Source: JAFGNV01 sp964612485 (GTDB lineage Bacteria; Chloroflexota; Anaerolineae; 4572-78; J111). Taken from it: 64,000 bases of DNA. The notes beneath the pieces were generated by a model. That model was not told the origin of the DNA and searched no databases. It saw only the letters and a list, made by a program, of their open reading frames with translations. This document shows, piece after piece, positions 24,788-33,557 of the stretch. Made by a program: the position numbers and the translations under genes. Each line of letters opens with the position of its first letter. Position 1 is the stretch's first letter. The stretch lies in contig CAZTFF010000012.1 in the NCBI GenBank assembly GCA_964612485.1, positions 45,187 to 109,186 on the forward strand, written 5' to 3'.

Positions 24788-25624
24788 TTATCCCGTCACA
24801 ATTCTGAGCAGTACCAGCAGCAGAAAAGAAATCCCCAGTAAAATCGCGGCCAAAGCCAGAGCCACATTGATGTCGGTTTGTAGCGCGGTATAAATGGCCA
24901 GTGGCATGGTTTGCGTGCGGTCCGGCAAATTGCCGGCAAATAGGATGGTGGCCCCAAACTCGCCCAAAGAACGGGACCAGGTCATTATGGCGCCGGCCAG
25001 TAGCGCATTGCGGGCTAGGGGCAGGGTGATGCGCCAGAAGGTGCCGGCATCGCTTTCGCCCAGAGTGGCGGAGATTTGTTCCAGCCGTTGATCTACGCCG
25101 GCAAATCCGGCCTTGGCTGCCCGCACGTAAAAGGGCGCGGACACAAACATTTGGGCCATGATTACGGCGGCAGTGGTGAACGGAATCTCGATGCCCACTC
25201 CGGCCAGGTATCGGCCCGGCACACCGTTTCGGCCAAAAGCAACCAGCAGCGCAATCCCGGCCACGGCGGGCGGCAGCACCATGGGCAGGTCGATTAAAAT
25301 ATCCAGCAACCGCACCCCCCGAAAGCGATAGCGGGCCAAAATATAGGCCACCGGGCTGCCCAGCAAGACCACCAGCAGGGTCGCCAGCGTCGAAGAGAAG
25401 AGGCTCAATCTGAGCGCGGCTACTACTGTGGGGCTTTGCCACATTCCGCTCAACAGTTCCGGGACCGCCTGCCACAACAACGCGGCCAGGGGAATCAGCG
25501 GAACAAACAGAATCAGCAAGCAGGCCAGCGCCAGCGTCACCAAGCTGGAAACCGACGACAGACGAGAGGTTCCCCGGCGCGGCTGGGGCAGGGGCAATTG
25601 CCAGGATTCGGAAGGGCCGCTCAT
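24788..25624 (-). CDS. modB: molybdate ABC transporter permease
   Basis: 278 residues with about five to six hydrophobic spans. The cytoplasmic EAA-type loop reads ISATLGESDAGTFWRITLPLARNALLAGAIMTWSRSLGEFGATILFAGN, which is the ModB/CysT-type permease signature; SLGEFGA is especially typical of molybdate permeases. The span PLIPLAALLWQAVP follows a short proline-rich N-terminus. Its ATG overlaps the modA stop by four bases (ATGA), so it is translationally coupled to the binding protein. The partner ATPase gene, modC, is separated by the DUF362 gene. Confidence 0.93.
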   Translation of the reverse strand: MSGPSESWQLPLPQPRRGTSRLSSVSSLVTLALACLLILFVPLIPLAALLWQAVPELLSGMWQSPTVVAALRLSLFSSTLATLLVVLLGSPVAYILARYRFRGVRLLDILIDLPMVLPPAVAGIALLVAFGRNGVPGRYLAGVGIEIPFTTAAVIMAQMFVSAPFYVRAAKAGFAGVDQRLEQISATLGESDAGTFWRITLPLARNALLAGAIMTWSRSLGEFGATILFAGNLPDRTQTMPLAIYTALQTDINVALALAAILLGISFLLLVLLRIVTG

Positions 25625-26427
25625 TTTGTCTGCGCTCCCACAGGCGGGGCAACCGGTTGAAAGCCATGTGTTTCCAAGATCATTTGTCCCGGCGTCGATA
25701 AGACAAATTCAATAAATGTTCGGGCCAGGTCTGGCATCTCGGTTCCGGTTACGCGCGCCAGCGGATAGTCGGCTATCACGTTGTAGGGTTCGGGAATCGG
25801 CAGGATGATGACTTTGTCCTTCACCGCCGGGGTAATATCAGAAACGTACACAATACCGGCGTCCGCTTCGCCCAACTGCACTTTGGCCGCCACGCCTTTA
25901 ACGGTGTCTTCTTCTGAAACAAGATTTTGCAGCACCCGTTCAGAAAAATCATGGCCCAGCGCCGGGTCATTGTTCAGTTTTTCCAAAGCTTGACGCGCGT
26001 ACCGCCCGGCGGGAACCGTGGGGCCGGCCAATACCAATTTTGATCCCGGTTGGGCTAGATCGGCCAGGGTGTTGATGCCGGCCGGATTGGCAGCCGGCAC
26101 AATAACCGCCAGTTGGTTGTGGGTGAAGATGGCAGGTGGCTCGATCAAACCGGCTTCCAGCAGCGCATCGGCATGCAACTGGTTGGCCGAGGCAAAAACA
26201 TCGGCGCGCGCGCCCTGCTCGATTTGCAGCCGGAGGGTTTGCGCCCCCGCGAAATTCAGGATCACGTCCGTATCTGGATATTGGGCCTCAAACGCTTCAG
26301 CCATTTCGGTGAAGGCTTCGGTCAGCGAGGCGGCGGCAAAGACGGTGAGGGTGTTGGGCTGCGCCTGGCCCGTGCAGCCGGTCAAAAAAATGAGTAATAC
26401 CGGTATCAGATGGATGATGTATTTCAT
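25621..26427 (-). CDS. modA: molybdate-binding lipoprotein
   Basis: 268 residues. The lipobox is LLIFLTGC (Cys 18). Typical ModA sequence follows: LTVFAAASLTEAFTEMAEAFEAQYPDTDVILNFAGAQTLRLQIEQGARADVFASAN, then NQLAVIVPAANPAG, GPTVPAGRYARQAL, VSEEDTVKGVAAKVQLGEADAGIVYVSDI. The AAASL and GAxxLRxQIExGAxADVF regions hold the oxyanion. It captures molybdate or tungstate outside the membrane and delivers it to ModB. AGGAAA lies before the ATG. First gene of modAB. Confidence 0.94.
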   Translation of the reverse strand: MKYIIHLIPVLLIFLTGCTGQAQPNTLTVFAAASLTEAFTEMAEAFEAQYPDTDVILNFAGAQTLRLQIEQGARADVFASANQLHADALLEAGLIEPPAIFTHNQLAVIVPAANPAGINTLADLAQPGSKLVLAGPTVPAGRYARQALEKLNNDPALGHDFSERVLQNLVSEEDTVKGVAAKVQLGEADAGIVYVSDITPAVKDKVIILPIPEPYNVIADYPLARVTGTEMPDLARTFIEFVLSTPGQMILETHGFQPVAPPVGAQTK

Positions 26428-26600
26428 AAGGTTTCCTATTCAGAGGGTAATAGATCATGAAATGATAGTCTTGTTAACCGAGGGAGCAAATTTACCGGAG
26501 TTGCTTTGAACCATTTTGCTCTCTCAAAATTCCGGTGCTATACTTCTTTTGTTGCAAGGGCCTAACCAGAATCTTGTCTTGACCTTTTATGAAGGCTGCC

Positions 26601-26655
26601 CTTCATGAAAGGTGCCCTTCACGAAGGGTAGAATGATTTTTGGTCGAATCCATAT
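26601..26655 (+). repeat. 55-base direct repeat, left copy beside gap
   Basis: These 55 bases are identical to 26756-26810 on the other side of the run of N. It is most simply explained as the same DNA present at both contig ends. Confidence 0.9.
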
Positions 26656-26755
26656 NNNNNNNNNNNNNNNNNNNNNNNNNNNNNNNNNNNNNNNNNNNNN
26701 NNNNNNNNNNNNNNNNNNNNNNNNNNNNNNNNNNNNNNNNNNNNNNNNNNNNNNN
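26656..26755. other. assembly gap of 100 N
   Basis: Exactly 100 N, flanked by identical 55-base sequences. It is a scaffold join of unknown or zero true length. Confidence 0.98.
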
Positions 26756-26810
26756 CTTCATGAAAGGTGCCCTTCACGAAGGGTAGAATGATTTTTGGTC
26801 GAATCCATAT
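26756..26810 (+). repeat. 55-base direct repeat, right copy beside gap
   Basis: Identical to 26601-26655. The 55-base length equals a common de Bruijn graph k-mer size, which supports an overlap artefact. Confidence 0.9.
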
Positions 26811-26862
26811 TCTGGCTAGTTTGGGTTAGGAACGGGCAAATTCTGATTATAGCATCTGGCTA

Positions 26863-28455
26863 ATGAATTCTATCGTACATAAAATTGCGGTTTGTCTGGT
26901 GGTCGGCGCTTTGTGGTTCATCGCAGGGTGTGTGCCCTCGCTGGCAACCGATCCCGAGATCTCGCCAACATCTATTCCGGCTACAAGCGTGTCGAACAGG
27001 TCAGGCGTGGTCACACCAACACCCACGACGATCAAAGTTGAAGCGGTTTCAGCCAACACGGCGGCCAATACACCGGCTCCCACATCCACCCCTTTACCCA
27101 CGCCAACGCCGTCCATTCCGCCGCTGCCCATCCCCACCCCCGACGGCCCGCCCTACACTTATCACACCATCGCCGCCGGTCAAACGCTAGGGTACATCTC
27201 GTTATTGTATGATACCACCCTGGAAGAATTGGTGGCGATGAACGATCTGGACGGCCTTTCGGCGCTGATCCAGGCGGGGCAGCTTTTGCGGGTGCCGCTG
27301 CGCATTGATAATGTTTCTCCGGCTGCGCCGCTGCTGCCGGACAGCGAGGTGGTGTACAGCCCCGCTTATGTGGATTTCAACATTGCCCAATATGTGAACC
27401 GCCGTGGCGGATATTTATCGACCTATTACGAAACGGTAGACGGCCAAGAACTCACCGGCCCGCAGGTGGTAGAACGGGTAGCTACCCAATTTAGCGTGGG
27501 GCCGCGTTTGCTGCTGGCCCTCTTGGAGCATTACGGCGGGTGGGTCTCTAACCCAACGCCCACGGACGAGCAGCTTCGGCTGCCGCTGGGATCGCGCAAT
27601 CCCAAGGGTGGCAGTTTGTACCAGGCCATGAGTTTTACCGCCAACCGGATCAATGCTGGCTACTACGGCTATAAACGGGATGGCTTCTGGGTGTTCCAAT
27701 TGCCCGACGGCAGCCTGGCGGTTACGCCTCAGGGCGTGAACGCCGGCACGGTGGGCGCGCAAAATATCCTGGCCATTCACGCTGATTGGGAAACCTGGCA
27801 GCGTGAAATTGGCCCTGAAGGATTTACGGCCCAGTATCGTACGATGTTTGGCGATCCCTTTGCGTATGCCGTAACGCCGGTGGTACCCATCAACCTGACC
27901 CAACCCCCGCTGGCGCTGCCCTGGGCCAAAGGCGAAAAGTTTTATTTTACCGGCGGCCCCCATCCGGCCTATGCCGATGGCAGCGCCTGGGCGGCGGTAG
28001 ATTTTGGCCCGCCGGATGTGTTGGGCAACTGTTTTTATTCCGAATATCCCAGCACGGCGGTGGCCGATGGGGTCATCGTTTCGGCCCGGCAGGGCGAGGT
28101 TTATCTCGATCTGGATGGCGATGGCAATATTCAGACCGGGTGGGTAATGCAATACTTGCACGTGGCCCTGGATTTTGACCAGCCGGTTCAGGTGGGCCAA
28201 CAGGTGAAAACGGGCGATGTGATTGGGTACGCCTCTTGCGAAGGCGGTTTGTCAAACTCCAGCCACCTGCACCTGGCCCGGCGTTACAACGGCGAGTGGA
28301 TCGATGCCGGCGGCCCGGTGCCGATGAATTTAGGCGGCTGGCAGGTACAGCCCAATCTTTTTCCTTACGAAGGATTTATCACCAACGGCACCGATGTGCG
28401 CGAGGCCTGCGAGTGCTGGGATGATAATTTGAACTCAATTGTACGCATGGAGTAA
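26863..28455 (+). CDS. LysM-M23 peptidase lipoprotein
   Basis: 530 residues. The lipobox is LWFIAGC (Cys 23), followed by a Thr/Pro linker to about 95. A LysM domain follows (TYHTIAAGQTLGYISLLYDTTLEELVAMNDL, GQLLRVPL), which binds peptidoglycan. The middle, about 150-350, is a helical region of unknown type. The C-terminal M23-like domain has GGPHPAYADGSAWAAVDFGPP (His and Asp zinc ligands), ADGVIVSARQGEVYLDLDGDGN, and SSHLHLARRYNGEW (HxH). M23 enzymes cut peptide cross-links of the wall. First gene of a plus-strand envelope run with mltG 9 bases later. Confidence 0.88.
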   Translation: MNSIVHKIAVCLVVGALWFIAGCVPSLATDPEISPTSIPATSVSNRSGVVTPTPTTIKVEAVSANTAANTPAPTSTPLPTPTPSIPPLPIPTPDGPPYTYHTIAAGQTLGYISLLYDTTLEELVAMNDLDGLSALIQAGQLLRVPLRIDNVSPAAPLLPDSEVVYSPAYVDFNIAQYVNRRGGYLSTYYETVDGQELTGPQVVERVATQFSVGPRLLLALLEHYGGWVSNPTPTDEQLRLPLGSRNPKGGSLYQAMSFTANRINAGYYGYKRDGFWVFQLPDGSLAVTPQGVNAGTVGAQNILAIHADWETWQREIGPEGFTAQYRTMFGDPFAYAVTPVVPINLTQPPLALPWAKGEKFYFTGGPHPAYADGSAWAAVDFGPPDVLGNCFYSEYPSTAVADGVIVSARQGEVYLDLDGDGNIQTGWVMQYLHVALDFDQPVQVGQQVKTGDVIGYASCEGGLSNSSHLHLARRYNGEWIDAGGPVPMNLGGWQVQPNLFPYEGFITNGTDVREACECWDDNLNSIVRME

Positions 28456-28464
28456 AAATTAACT

Positions 28465-29634
28465 ATGGTTGTCATCAGAGCCATTTTTCGTTTTATTGTT
28501 TTTGTCATCGCCATTGGTGCGATTGTGGTTATTTTGGGAGCCGGTTACTGGGCCTTCACCCAACAGGCCGAGGAGGCCAGCGCCGCCATTTCTATTGGCG
28601 ATGCCTCGGTAGCGAAATCGCCGGAAAATCTGGAAGAGTTTTTCCTCGGCCTCTATTTGCAAACCCAATCGGAAATCATCAACAGCCCAGCCTCGAATGA
28701 TCCCTCGACAGTGCCGTTTACCGTAGAAGTAGGCGAAACCGCCTATTCCATTTCTGATAAATTGCTGGAGCAGGGCCTCATCACCAATGCCGATCTGTTC
28801 CGGCTGTTTTTGCGTTACAACGGCCTGGATGCCAAATTGGAAGCGGGCGATTACGTGCTGCGCCGGAATATGAACTTCCGCGAGATTGCCGCCGCCTTGC
28901 AGGAAGCAAACTTTGAAGAGGTAACGGTATCTATCCCCGAAGGGTGGCGCGCCGAACAACTTGCCGAAAAATTAACGGCGGAAGGCATCATGGATGGCGC
29001 GGTGTTCCTGGCCTTTGTGCGGCAGGGAACCGGCATCGAACACCCGCTGCTGGCCGATAAACCGGCCGGTACATCTTACGAAGGCTATCTTTTTCCCGAT
29101 ACCTATCGCATTCCGGCCAATGGCGCGCCCGAAGATTTGATCGTGCGCATGCTCGACAATATGTCCGCCAAATTGCCGCCAAATCCGCTTGAAATGGCTG
29201 CCGGTCGGGGGTATACTTTTCGAGACATCTTAACCATCGCTTCCATTGTTGAACGTGAAGCCGTGGTTGCCGAGGAACGCCCCTTGATTGCCAGCGTTTA
29301 TCTCAACCGGCTGGCTCAGGGCATGTATCTGCAGGCGGATCCCACGGTGCAGTACGCTATGGGGTATCAAGCCGATACCGGCCAATGGTGGAAAACGCCG
29401 GTCACGCTGGAAGAATATTCGCAAGTCAACTCGCCCTATAATACGTACATGAATCCAGGGCTGCCGCCCGGCCCGATTGCCAACCCCGGGGCCGATTCTA
29501 TTTTAGCCACGCTGCAACCGGCCCAAACCGATTATCTGTTCTTTATGGGCTGCGGCGGCGAAGGCGCCCACCTGTTTGCCAATAATTTTGCAGAGCACGA
29601 ACGAAATGTGGCGGCCTGCGGTGGCGGACAATAA
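28465..29634 (+). CDS. mltG: endolytic transglycosylase MltG
   Basis: 389 residues. An N-terminal membrane anchor (FIVFVIAIGAIVVILGAGYWAF) is followed by a LysM-like subdomain (FTVEVGETAYSISDKLLEQGLI, LEAGDYVLRRNM) and the YceG/MltG catalytic domain. TSYEGYLFPDTYRI matches the family's LEGYLFPDTY. The catalytic Glu is E263 in ASIVERE, and ASVYLNRLAQGMYLQADPTVQYAMG and NSPYNTYMNPGLPPGPIANPG complete the signature. It cuts nascent glycan strands and sets their length. The gene follows the M23 gene by 9 bases. Confidence 0.95.
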   Translation: MVVIRAIFRFIVFVIAIGAIVVILGAGYWAFTQQAEEASAAISIGDASVAKSPENLEEFFLGLYLQTQSEIINSPASNDPSTVPFTVEVGETAYSISDKLLEQGLITNADLFRLFLRYNGLDAKLEAGDYVLRRNMNFREIAAALQEANFEEVTVSIPEGWRAEQLAEKLTAEGIMDGAVFLAFVRQGTGIEHPLLADKPAGTSYEGYLFPDTYRIPANGAPEDLIVRMLDNMSAKLPPNPLEMAAGRGYTFRDILTIASIVEREAVVAEERPLIASVYLNRLAQGMYLQADPTVQYAMGYQADTGQWWKTPVTLEEYSQVNSPYNTYMNPGLPPGPIANPGADSILATLQPAQTDYLFFMGCGGEGAHLFANNFAEHERNVAACGGGQ

Positions 29635-29688
29635 GGTGTGAAAAAGTCTCTCTCTGATGTGGAGAGGAGAATCTTGTCAAAGGAGACA

Positions 29689-30462
29689 ATGATGCCTGAT
29701 GAATTGCTGGTAATTGGTTCTTCCTCCGGCCAACCAACCGGACGCCGATTCCCTTCGGCCTACGCTTTAACCGCGGCGGGGAAACTTTTTCTGATTGATT
29801 GCGGCGCGCCGGTGAGTACTTTATTGTACCGCTACGATCTGGACCCGACCGAAGTTCAAGCCGTATTTCTGAGCCATTGGCATATGGACCACGTAGCCGG
29901 ATTGGGCCTTTTTCTGACTCAAAATCAGCTCCTCAAGCGCCCTAATCATTTGAATGTTTTTGGCCCGCGTGGTACGCGGGGGAAAATCCGGCGGCTGCTG
30001 GCCGCATCTTTTCAAAATTATCAAGAATTCACGTACGATCTCAATATCACCAACGTCAAACCCCCTCAAAAAATTAAAGAAGCCCTGATTCGGGTGAAAT
30101 ATTTTAAAACGCGCCATCTGGAACAGGTGGAATGTAAAGCGGAATATGGCCGTAAGGCCGTGGCCTGCGGCATGGTGATCGACGGGCCTGGCTGGCGGAT
30201 TGTGTACAGCGGCGATCTAAAATCTCCTCACGAATTGAGCGGCTATGTTGATAGCTGCGACCTGCTGATCCACGAAATGACCCATCATCGGCCCGAAGCT
30301 GTGGCTGACTTTGCCGCCACGGCCAACATCCCCCACGTGCTGGTGAGCCACATTGGCCCTGAATTTGATGAAACCCCGGAAAAAATCGCCGAAGCTTTTG
30401 AGGGACGTTATGCCGGCAAACTGACCGTGGCCGAAGATGGGACAAAGATTCACCTGGGATGA
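29689..30462 (+). CDS. metallo-beta-lactamase-fold hydrolase (RNase Z-like)
   Basis: 257 residues from ATG 29689, which AAAGGAG precedes by 5 bases; the frame is open 17 codons earlier. Metal motif LSHWHMDHVAGLG (HxHxDH with W in the variable place), SGDLKSPHEL, LIHEMTHH, and VLVSHIGPEFD. This order (HxHxDH, then D, then H) and the IGSSSGQPTGRRFPSAY start resemble RNase Z and AtsA-type arylsulfatase proteins. RNase Z proper has a flexible arm not seen here, so I prefer a general MBL hydrolase. The gene lies 54 bases after mltG in the same direction. Confidence 0.8.
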   Translation: MMPDELLVIGSSSGQPTGRRFPSAYALTAAGKLFLIDCGAPVSTLLYRYDLDPTEVQAVFLSHWHMDHVAGLGLFLTQNQLLKRPNHLNVFGPRGTRGKIRRLLAASFQNYQEFTYDLNITNVKPPQKIKEALIRVKYFKTRHLEQVECKAEYGRKAVACGMVIDGPGWRIVYSGDLKSPHELSGYVDSCDLLIHEMTHHRPEAVADFAATANIPHVLVSHIGPEFDETPEKIAEAFEGRYAGKLTVAEDGTKIHLG

Positions 30463-30576
30463 CGCCTGGCGGCTGTGGGGGTCTATAGCCGGTTGTCAGT
30501 AGTCCGTGGCCGTGTTTAGAAAAACTTGTCAAATCATAACTTCGTTCGAAGAAATGAGATAAAGGAAAAATCAGCC

Positions 30577-31695
30577 ATGACCAAAAAATCATTGGGATTT
30601 GTTCTAACCGAATGGACGTGCCCGAACTGTCAAACCCGCAATCCGGGACCGCAAAAAACGTGCAGCAGTTGCGGAATGCCTCAGCCGGATGATATAAAGT
30701 TTGAGCAGGCTGCCCAGGAAGAATTGATTACCGATGAAGCGGAATTGGAAAAGGCCAAAGCCGGCCCTGATATTCACTGCTATTATTGCGGCTCGCGCAA
30801 TTCCGCCGGGGCGGCCACGTGCAGCCAGTGCGGGGCCGATCTAACCGAAGGCACCGCCCGCCGCCACGGAGAAATTATAGGCGCGCATCGAGATAAACCT
30901 GCCGCCAAAATTGTGTGCGATGCCTGCGGGGCTGAAAACGAGGCCGATGCGGCCCGCTGCGTGCAGTGCGGCGCGCCGTTGTCCAGACCAATGGAACCGG
31001 AACCTGAAAAAGCGGTGGCCCAGCGCGCCGCCCCCTCTGGAAACCGGTCTAAATGGATTGGCGGCGTCATCGGCCTGTTCTTGGTGTTGTGTTGTATTGG
31101 CGGTATTCTTTTTGTGGTACTTTCCAATCGAACGGAAGATGTCACCGGCACGGTCAGCCAGGTGGAGTGGACGCGAACGATTGCCATCGAAGCGTTGCAG
31201 CCGGTTGAGGGCGAGGATTGGCGAGCCGATATTCCACCTGAAGCCATCATCGGTACCTGTACGGAGAAGGTTCACCATAACGAAGAGCGTGCTACCGGCC
31301 AGCAGCGCGAAGTATGCGGTACGCCCTACACCGTAGACATGGGCAGCGGTTACGCCGAGGTGGTTCAGGATTGCACCACCGAAAACGTGATGGAAAGCGT
31401 GCCGGTTTACGCCGATTTTTGCCACTATACAGTTGACGAGTGGCAGCAAATAGAAGAAGTGCGCGAAGAAGGGAATAATTTCTCGCCCCAATGGCCGTCG
31501 GTGGGAGTTTTAGGCCGCAATGAGCGAGAAGGAGAGCGAGCAGAAAGTTACCGGGTGAGTTTTACTACCGAAAGTAGAACATACACCTATGCCCCTTCCA
31601 ACGAAAGCGAATTCAATCGGTACGAACTTGGCAGCCGGTGGATTCTAAAGGTCAATACCTTTGGCGGGGTGAATGATACAGAACGATTGCAATAA
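30577..31695 (+). CDS. triple zinc-ribbon membrane protein with C-terminal outer domain
   Basis: 372 residues from ATG 30577, preceded by AAAGGA. Three Cys4 modules stand in a row: a RanBP2-type finger WTCPNCQTRNPGPQKTCSSCG (Cys 15, 18, 29, 32), CYYCGSRNSAGAATCSQCG (68, 71, 82, 85), and CDACGAENEADAARCVQCG (114, 117, 128, 131). One membrane span at about 160-183 follows. The remaining 190 residues would be outside and carry four Cys (TCTEKV, VCGTP, DCTTE, FCHYT) but no family I recognise. The topology places zinc ribbons in the cytoplasm. Last gene of the plus-strand envelope run. Confidence 0.75.
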   Translation: MTKKSLGFVLTEWTCPNCQTRNPGPQKTCSSCGMPQPDDIKFEQAAQEELITDEAELEKAKAGPDIHCYYCGSRNSAGAATCSQCGADLTEGTARRHGEIIGAHRDKPAAKIVCDACGAENEADAARCVQCGAPLSRPMEPEPEKAVAQRAAPSGNRSKWIGGVIGLFLVLCCIGGILFVVLSNRTEDVTGTVSQVEWTRTIAIEALQPVEGEDWRADIPPEAIIGTCTEKVHHNEERATGQQREVCGTPYTVDMGSGYAEVVQDCTTENVMESVPVYADFCHYTVDEWQQIEEVREEGNNFSPQWPSVGVLGRNEREGERAESYRVSFTTESRTYTYAPSNESEFNRYELGSRWILKVNTFGGVNDTERLQ

Positions 31696-31699
31696 CGTG

Positions 31700-31740
31700 A
31701 AACTGCCTCTGCGAGGTTAAAAACAGGCCAGTTTTATTTT
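31700..31740 (+). terminator. putative terminator of the envelope operon
   Basis: AAACTGCCT (31700-31708) pairs with AGGCCAGTTT (31725-31734) with one bulge, followed by TATTTT. It overlaps the stop of the convergent MBL gene. Confidence 0.5.
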
Positions 31741-32432
31741 CCCCATTTCTGTCTAAACTGCTCTGCTGCGCCGCCGACGATTGCCCGGCCGTGGCCAAAA
31801 CAGGCCACCTCAAAATCCAGGGCGGCTATTTTGGCCAGGCTGCGTTTGCCCGCTTCGAAATCTTCATAAATGATGGCCCAACTCAATCCCAGCATATGGC
31901 TGGCTACATCGCCGGCAAAGAGAACGCCCCCGTGTTGGGGCCACAAAAACGCCACCTGCCCGGCGCAGTGGCCCGGCACGTGAATCACTTTGAGGTCGCC
32001 GGCAAAGTCCAATTCATCGCCGTCTGCTATTTCGTGTTCGATCTCAGCCGGTTCAATGTTTGTATTTCCGCCGCGCATTAATAACGGCACCATAATTTGA
32101 AATAAAAGATGAGGCGGTGGTTTGGCGGGCCGCATCGATTGGCCCTGCCGCACCATCGCCGCATCCAACGGATGCATGAAGGCCGGCGCGCCGGTTTCTT
32201 TTTTGAGCGCGGCCAGGCTGCCGGTGTGGTCGCCGTGGCAGTGAGTGACTAAAATGTGCCGGATGTCGGCGGGCTGCCGGCCTAACTCGCGCACGGCCTG
32301 GAGAATTTTGCCGGCGCTGCCCGGAATTCCGGTGTCAATCAGGATCAATCCATCATTTGTCTTAAGGACAAAGGCGTTGACCGCAGTCAGAGAGATGGCG
32401 TATACGTTGGGTACAATCTGTTTTAGCGCCAT
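31734..32432 (-). CDS. metallo-beta-lactamase-fold hydrolase (glyoxalase II-like)
   Basis: 232 residues. Motifs: VPNVYAISLTAVNAFVLKTNDGLILIDTGIPGS, ILVTHCHGDHTGSLAAL (HxHxDH), IHVPGHCAGQVAFLWP (third His), LFAGDVASH (bridging Asp) and FGHGRAI (last His). All five metal-binding motifs are present, so it should be an active Zn or Fe hydrolase; the substrate is not indicated. AGGAG precedes the ATG, which follows the deacetylase stop by three bases, making it the last member of the LSDAT-deacetylase operon. Confidence 0.85.
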   Translation of the reverse strand: MALKQIVPNVYAISLTAVNAFVLKTNDGLILIDTGIPGSAGKILQAVRELGRQPADIRHILVTHCHGDHTGSLAALKKETGAPAFMHPLDAAMVRQGQSMRPAKPPPHLLFQIMVPLLMRGGNTNIEPAEIEHEIADGDELDFAGDLKVIHVPGHCAGQVAFLWPQHGGVLFAGDVASHMLGLSWAIIYEDFEAGKRSLAKIAALDFEVACFGHGRAIVGGAAEQFRQKWGK

Positions 32433-32435
32433 TGT

Positions 32436-33551
32436 TTACTCCTGAACTATTTCTTCTAAGTGGGGGGCGGTGATCCGGTTGGGATCGCCGTTAGAAATAT
32501 AATATTCTTCCGGGTGTTCGGCAAAATAGGTCAACCAATGATCAATCGAATCTGAAGTTACCTCCATGCGGGATACGCGGTAGGGATCAAACGTATCATC
32601 AAAGGGAGACACCGATGGCCCGCCCCAGGCTGCCGCGTTGCCGCTGTAGGTGTACCCAAAATCGCCCCACTGCCCGGCCTTGAGAAAATCAAGCGTGTAG
32701 GGAAACTCGCCGTAGGGTACGGAGAGGCTTTGCACTTCGTAGCCGGGGGCTAAATCCTCAATAACAAACTGGCTGACGGCCAACTCCCATTCAATGCGTT
32801 CGGCGGTCATCGACCCCAGGCTGACGTGGTTGACGGTGTGGCTGCCCACTTCCATGCCCTGATTGATCAGAAACTGCACTTTGGATTTGGCCCATTCAGG
32901 CTGGCCGAATATCGAAATATAGTTGGCGTTGTCGTTGCCCAAAATGAAAAAGGTGGCGCGGGTAGGCCAGTCGGGGTGCTGGTTGTGGAAATTCAGCAGG
33001 ATGCCGACCACGGTGTCGGCGTCGATGGTGTGGTCTTCCAGCACGCGGAAGTGGCTGATGTCGGAGTCGTCAAAAGTCAAAACAACCGGTTTTTTGCCGG
33101 CGGGAACGTTGGGCAGGCCGTGGACCAGATCGACAAAATTAACGGGATAGTAACCGTTATCGTACAGGCGCTGCAGGTCGGACCGAAAATTGGCGGGGCT
33201 GCGCTGGTACCGTTGGTCGGGATAGCCCAGGCGGTGGTATTCTAACACCAGCACTTTGCCCAACTCATTGGCCTCGGCAAAATAAGCGGGGGCTGCATCC
33301 GGCTGTTCCGATCCTTCCGGCTGGGCCGAGGCGCGAGAGCGCATGCTTTCGTTGAGGAGGGGCCGGGCCGGCGGCGTAACCGTTACAAAAACAATGTTGG
33401 GATCAGGCGTTTCGGTGGTCGGAAAAAGGGGAACGGTGCCGTAGGGAGTCATCAAGCTGCATCCCAACAGGGTTAGCCCCAGTACGGCAAACAGCCATAA
33501 CGGTTTGGAGAGGATCATAGAGGGTTGCCCAACCTCAGGATGCCGTTTCAC
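32436..33551 (-). CDS. polysaccharide deacetylase lipoprotein (NodB/CE4 fold), copy 2
   Basis: 371 residues from a GTG at 33549-33551. The lipobox LGLTLLGC follows a 12-residue leader; an ATG at 33518 would remove the leader but has no ribosome site. CE4 motifs: VLVLEYHRLGYPDQRY, KPVVLTFDDSD (metal Asp, with Ser where TFDDG is usual), ATFFILG, VGSHTVNHVSLGSM (HxxxH) and SVPYGEFP. It should remove acetyl groups from wall or exopolysaccharide N-acetylhexosamines outside the cell. About half of its core is alike in order to the preceding gene, so they are a tandem duplication. Confidence 0.88.
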   Translation of the reverse strand: MKRHPEVGQPSMILSKPLWLFAVLGLTLLGCSLMTPYGTVPLFPTTETPDPNIVFVTVTPPARPLLNESMRSRASAQPEGSEQPDAAPAYFAEANELGKVLVLEYHRLGYPDQRYQRSPANFRSDLQRLYDNGYYPVNFVDLVHGLPNVPAGKKPVVLTFDDSDISHFRVLEDHTIDADTVVGILLNFHNQHPDWPTRATFFILGNDNANYISIFGQPEWAKSKVQFLINQGMEVGSHTVNHVSLGSMTAERIEWELAVSQFVIEDLAPGYEVQSLSVPYGEFPYTLDFLKAGQWGDFGYTYSGNAAAWGGPSVSPFDDTFDPYRVSRMEVTSDSIDHWLTYFAEHPEEYYISNGDPNRITAPHLEEIVQE

Positions 33552-33557
33552 AATGAT

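Larger units (their letters stand above)
26558..26830. repeat. GGGCCTAACC/GGGTTAGG foldback element, copy 1, holding the assembly gap
   Basis: It begins GGGCCTAACC (26558-26567) and ends GGGTTAGG (26823-26830). The right end TCTGGCTAGTTTGGGTTAGG matches 17 of 20 bases of the right end of a similar element at 39431-39515. Inside are hairpin-forming pieces TGCCCTTCATGAA and GCCCTTCACGAAGGG. The rest of 26428-26862, between modA and the LysM/M23 gene, shows no gene. Confidence 0.55.

Noticed and set aside
24714..25667. A long open frame on the minus strand covering modB in another frame
   Set aside because: It is rich in Arg, Gly and Pro, has no family motif, and modB with its full permease signature occupies the same DNA and overlaps modA in the usual way.
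26428..26600. Molybdenum cofactor riboswitch or ModE site before modA
   Set aside because: No conserved riboswitch core and no clear ModE inverted repeat could be found; the region is occupied by a foldback element.
26601..26810. Direct repeats beside the gap considered as attachment sites or transposon ends
   Set aside because: They are exactly identical, 55 bases long and separated only by 100 N, which fits a contig overlap better.
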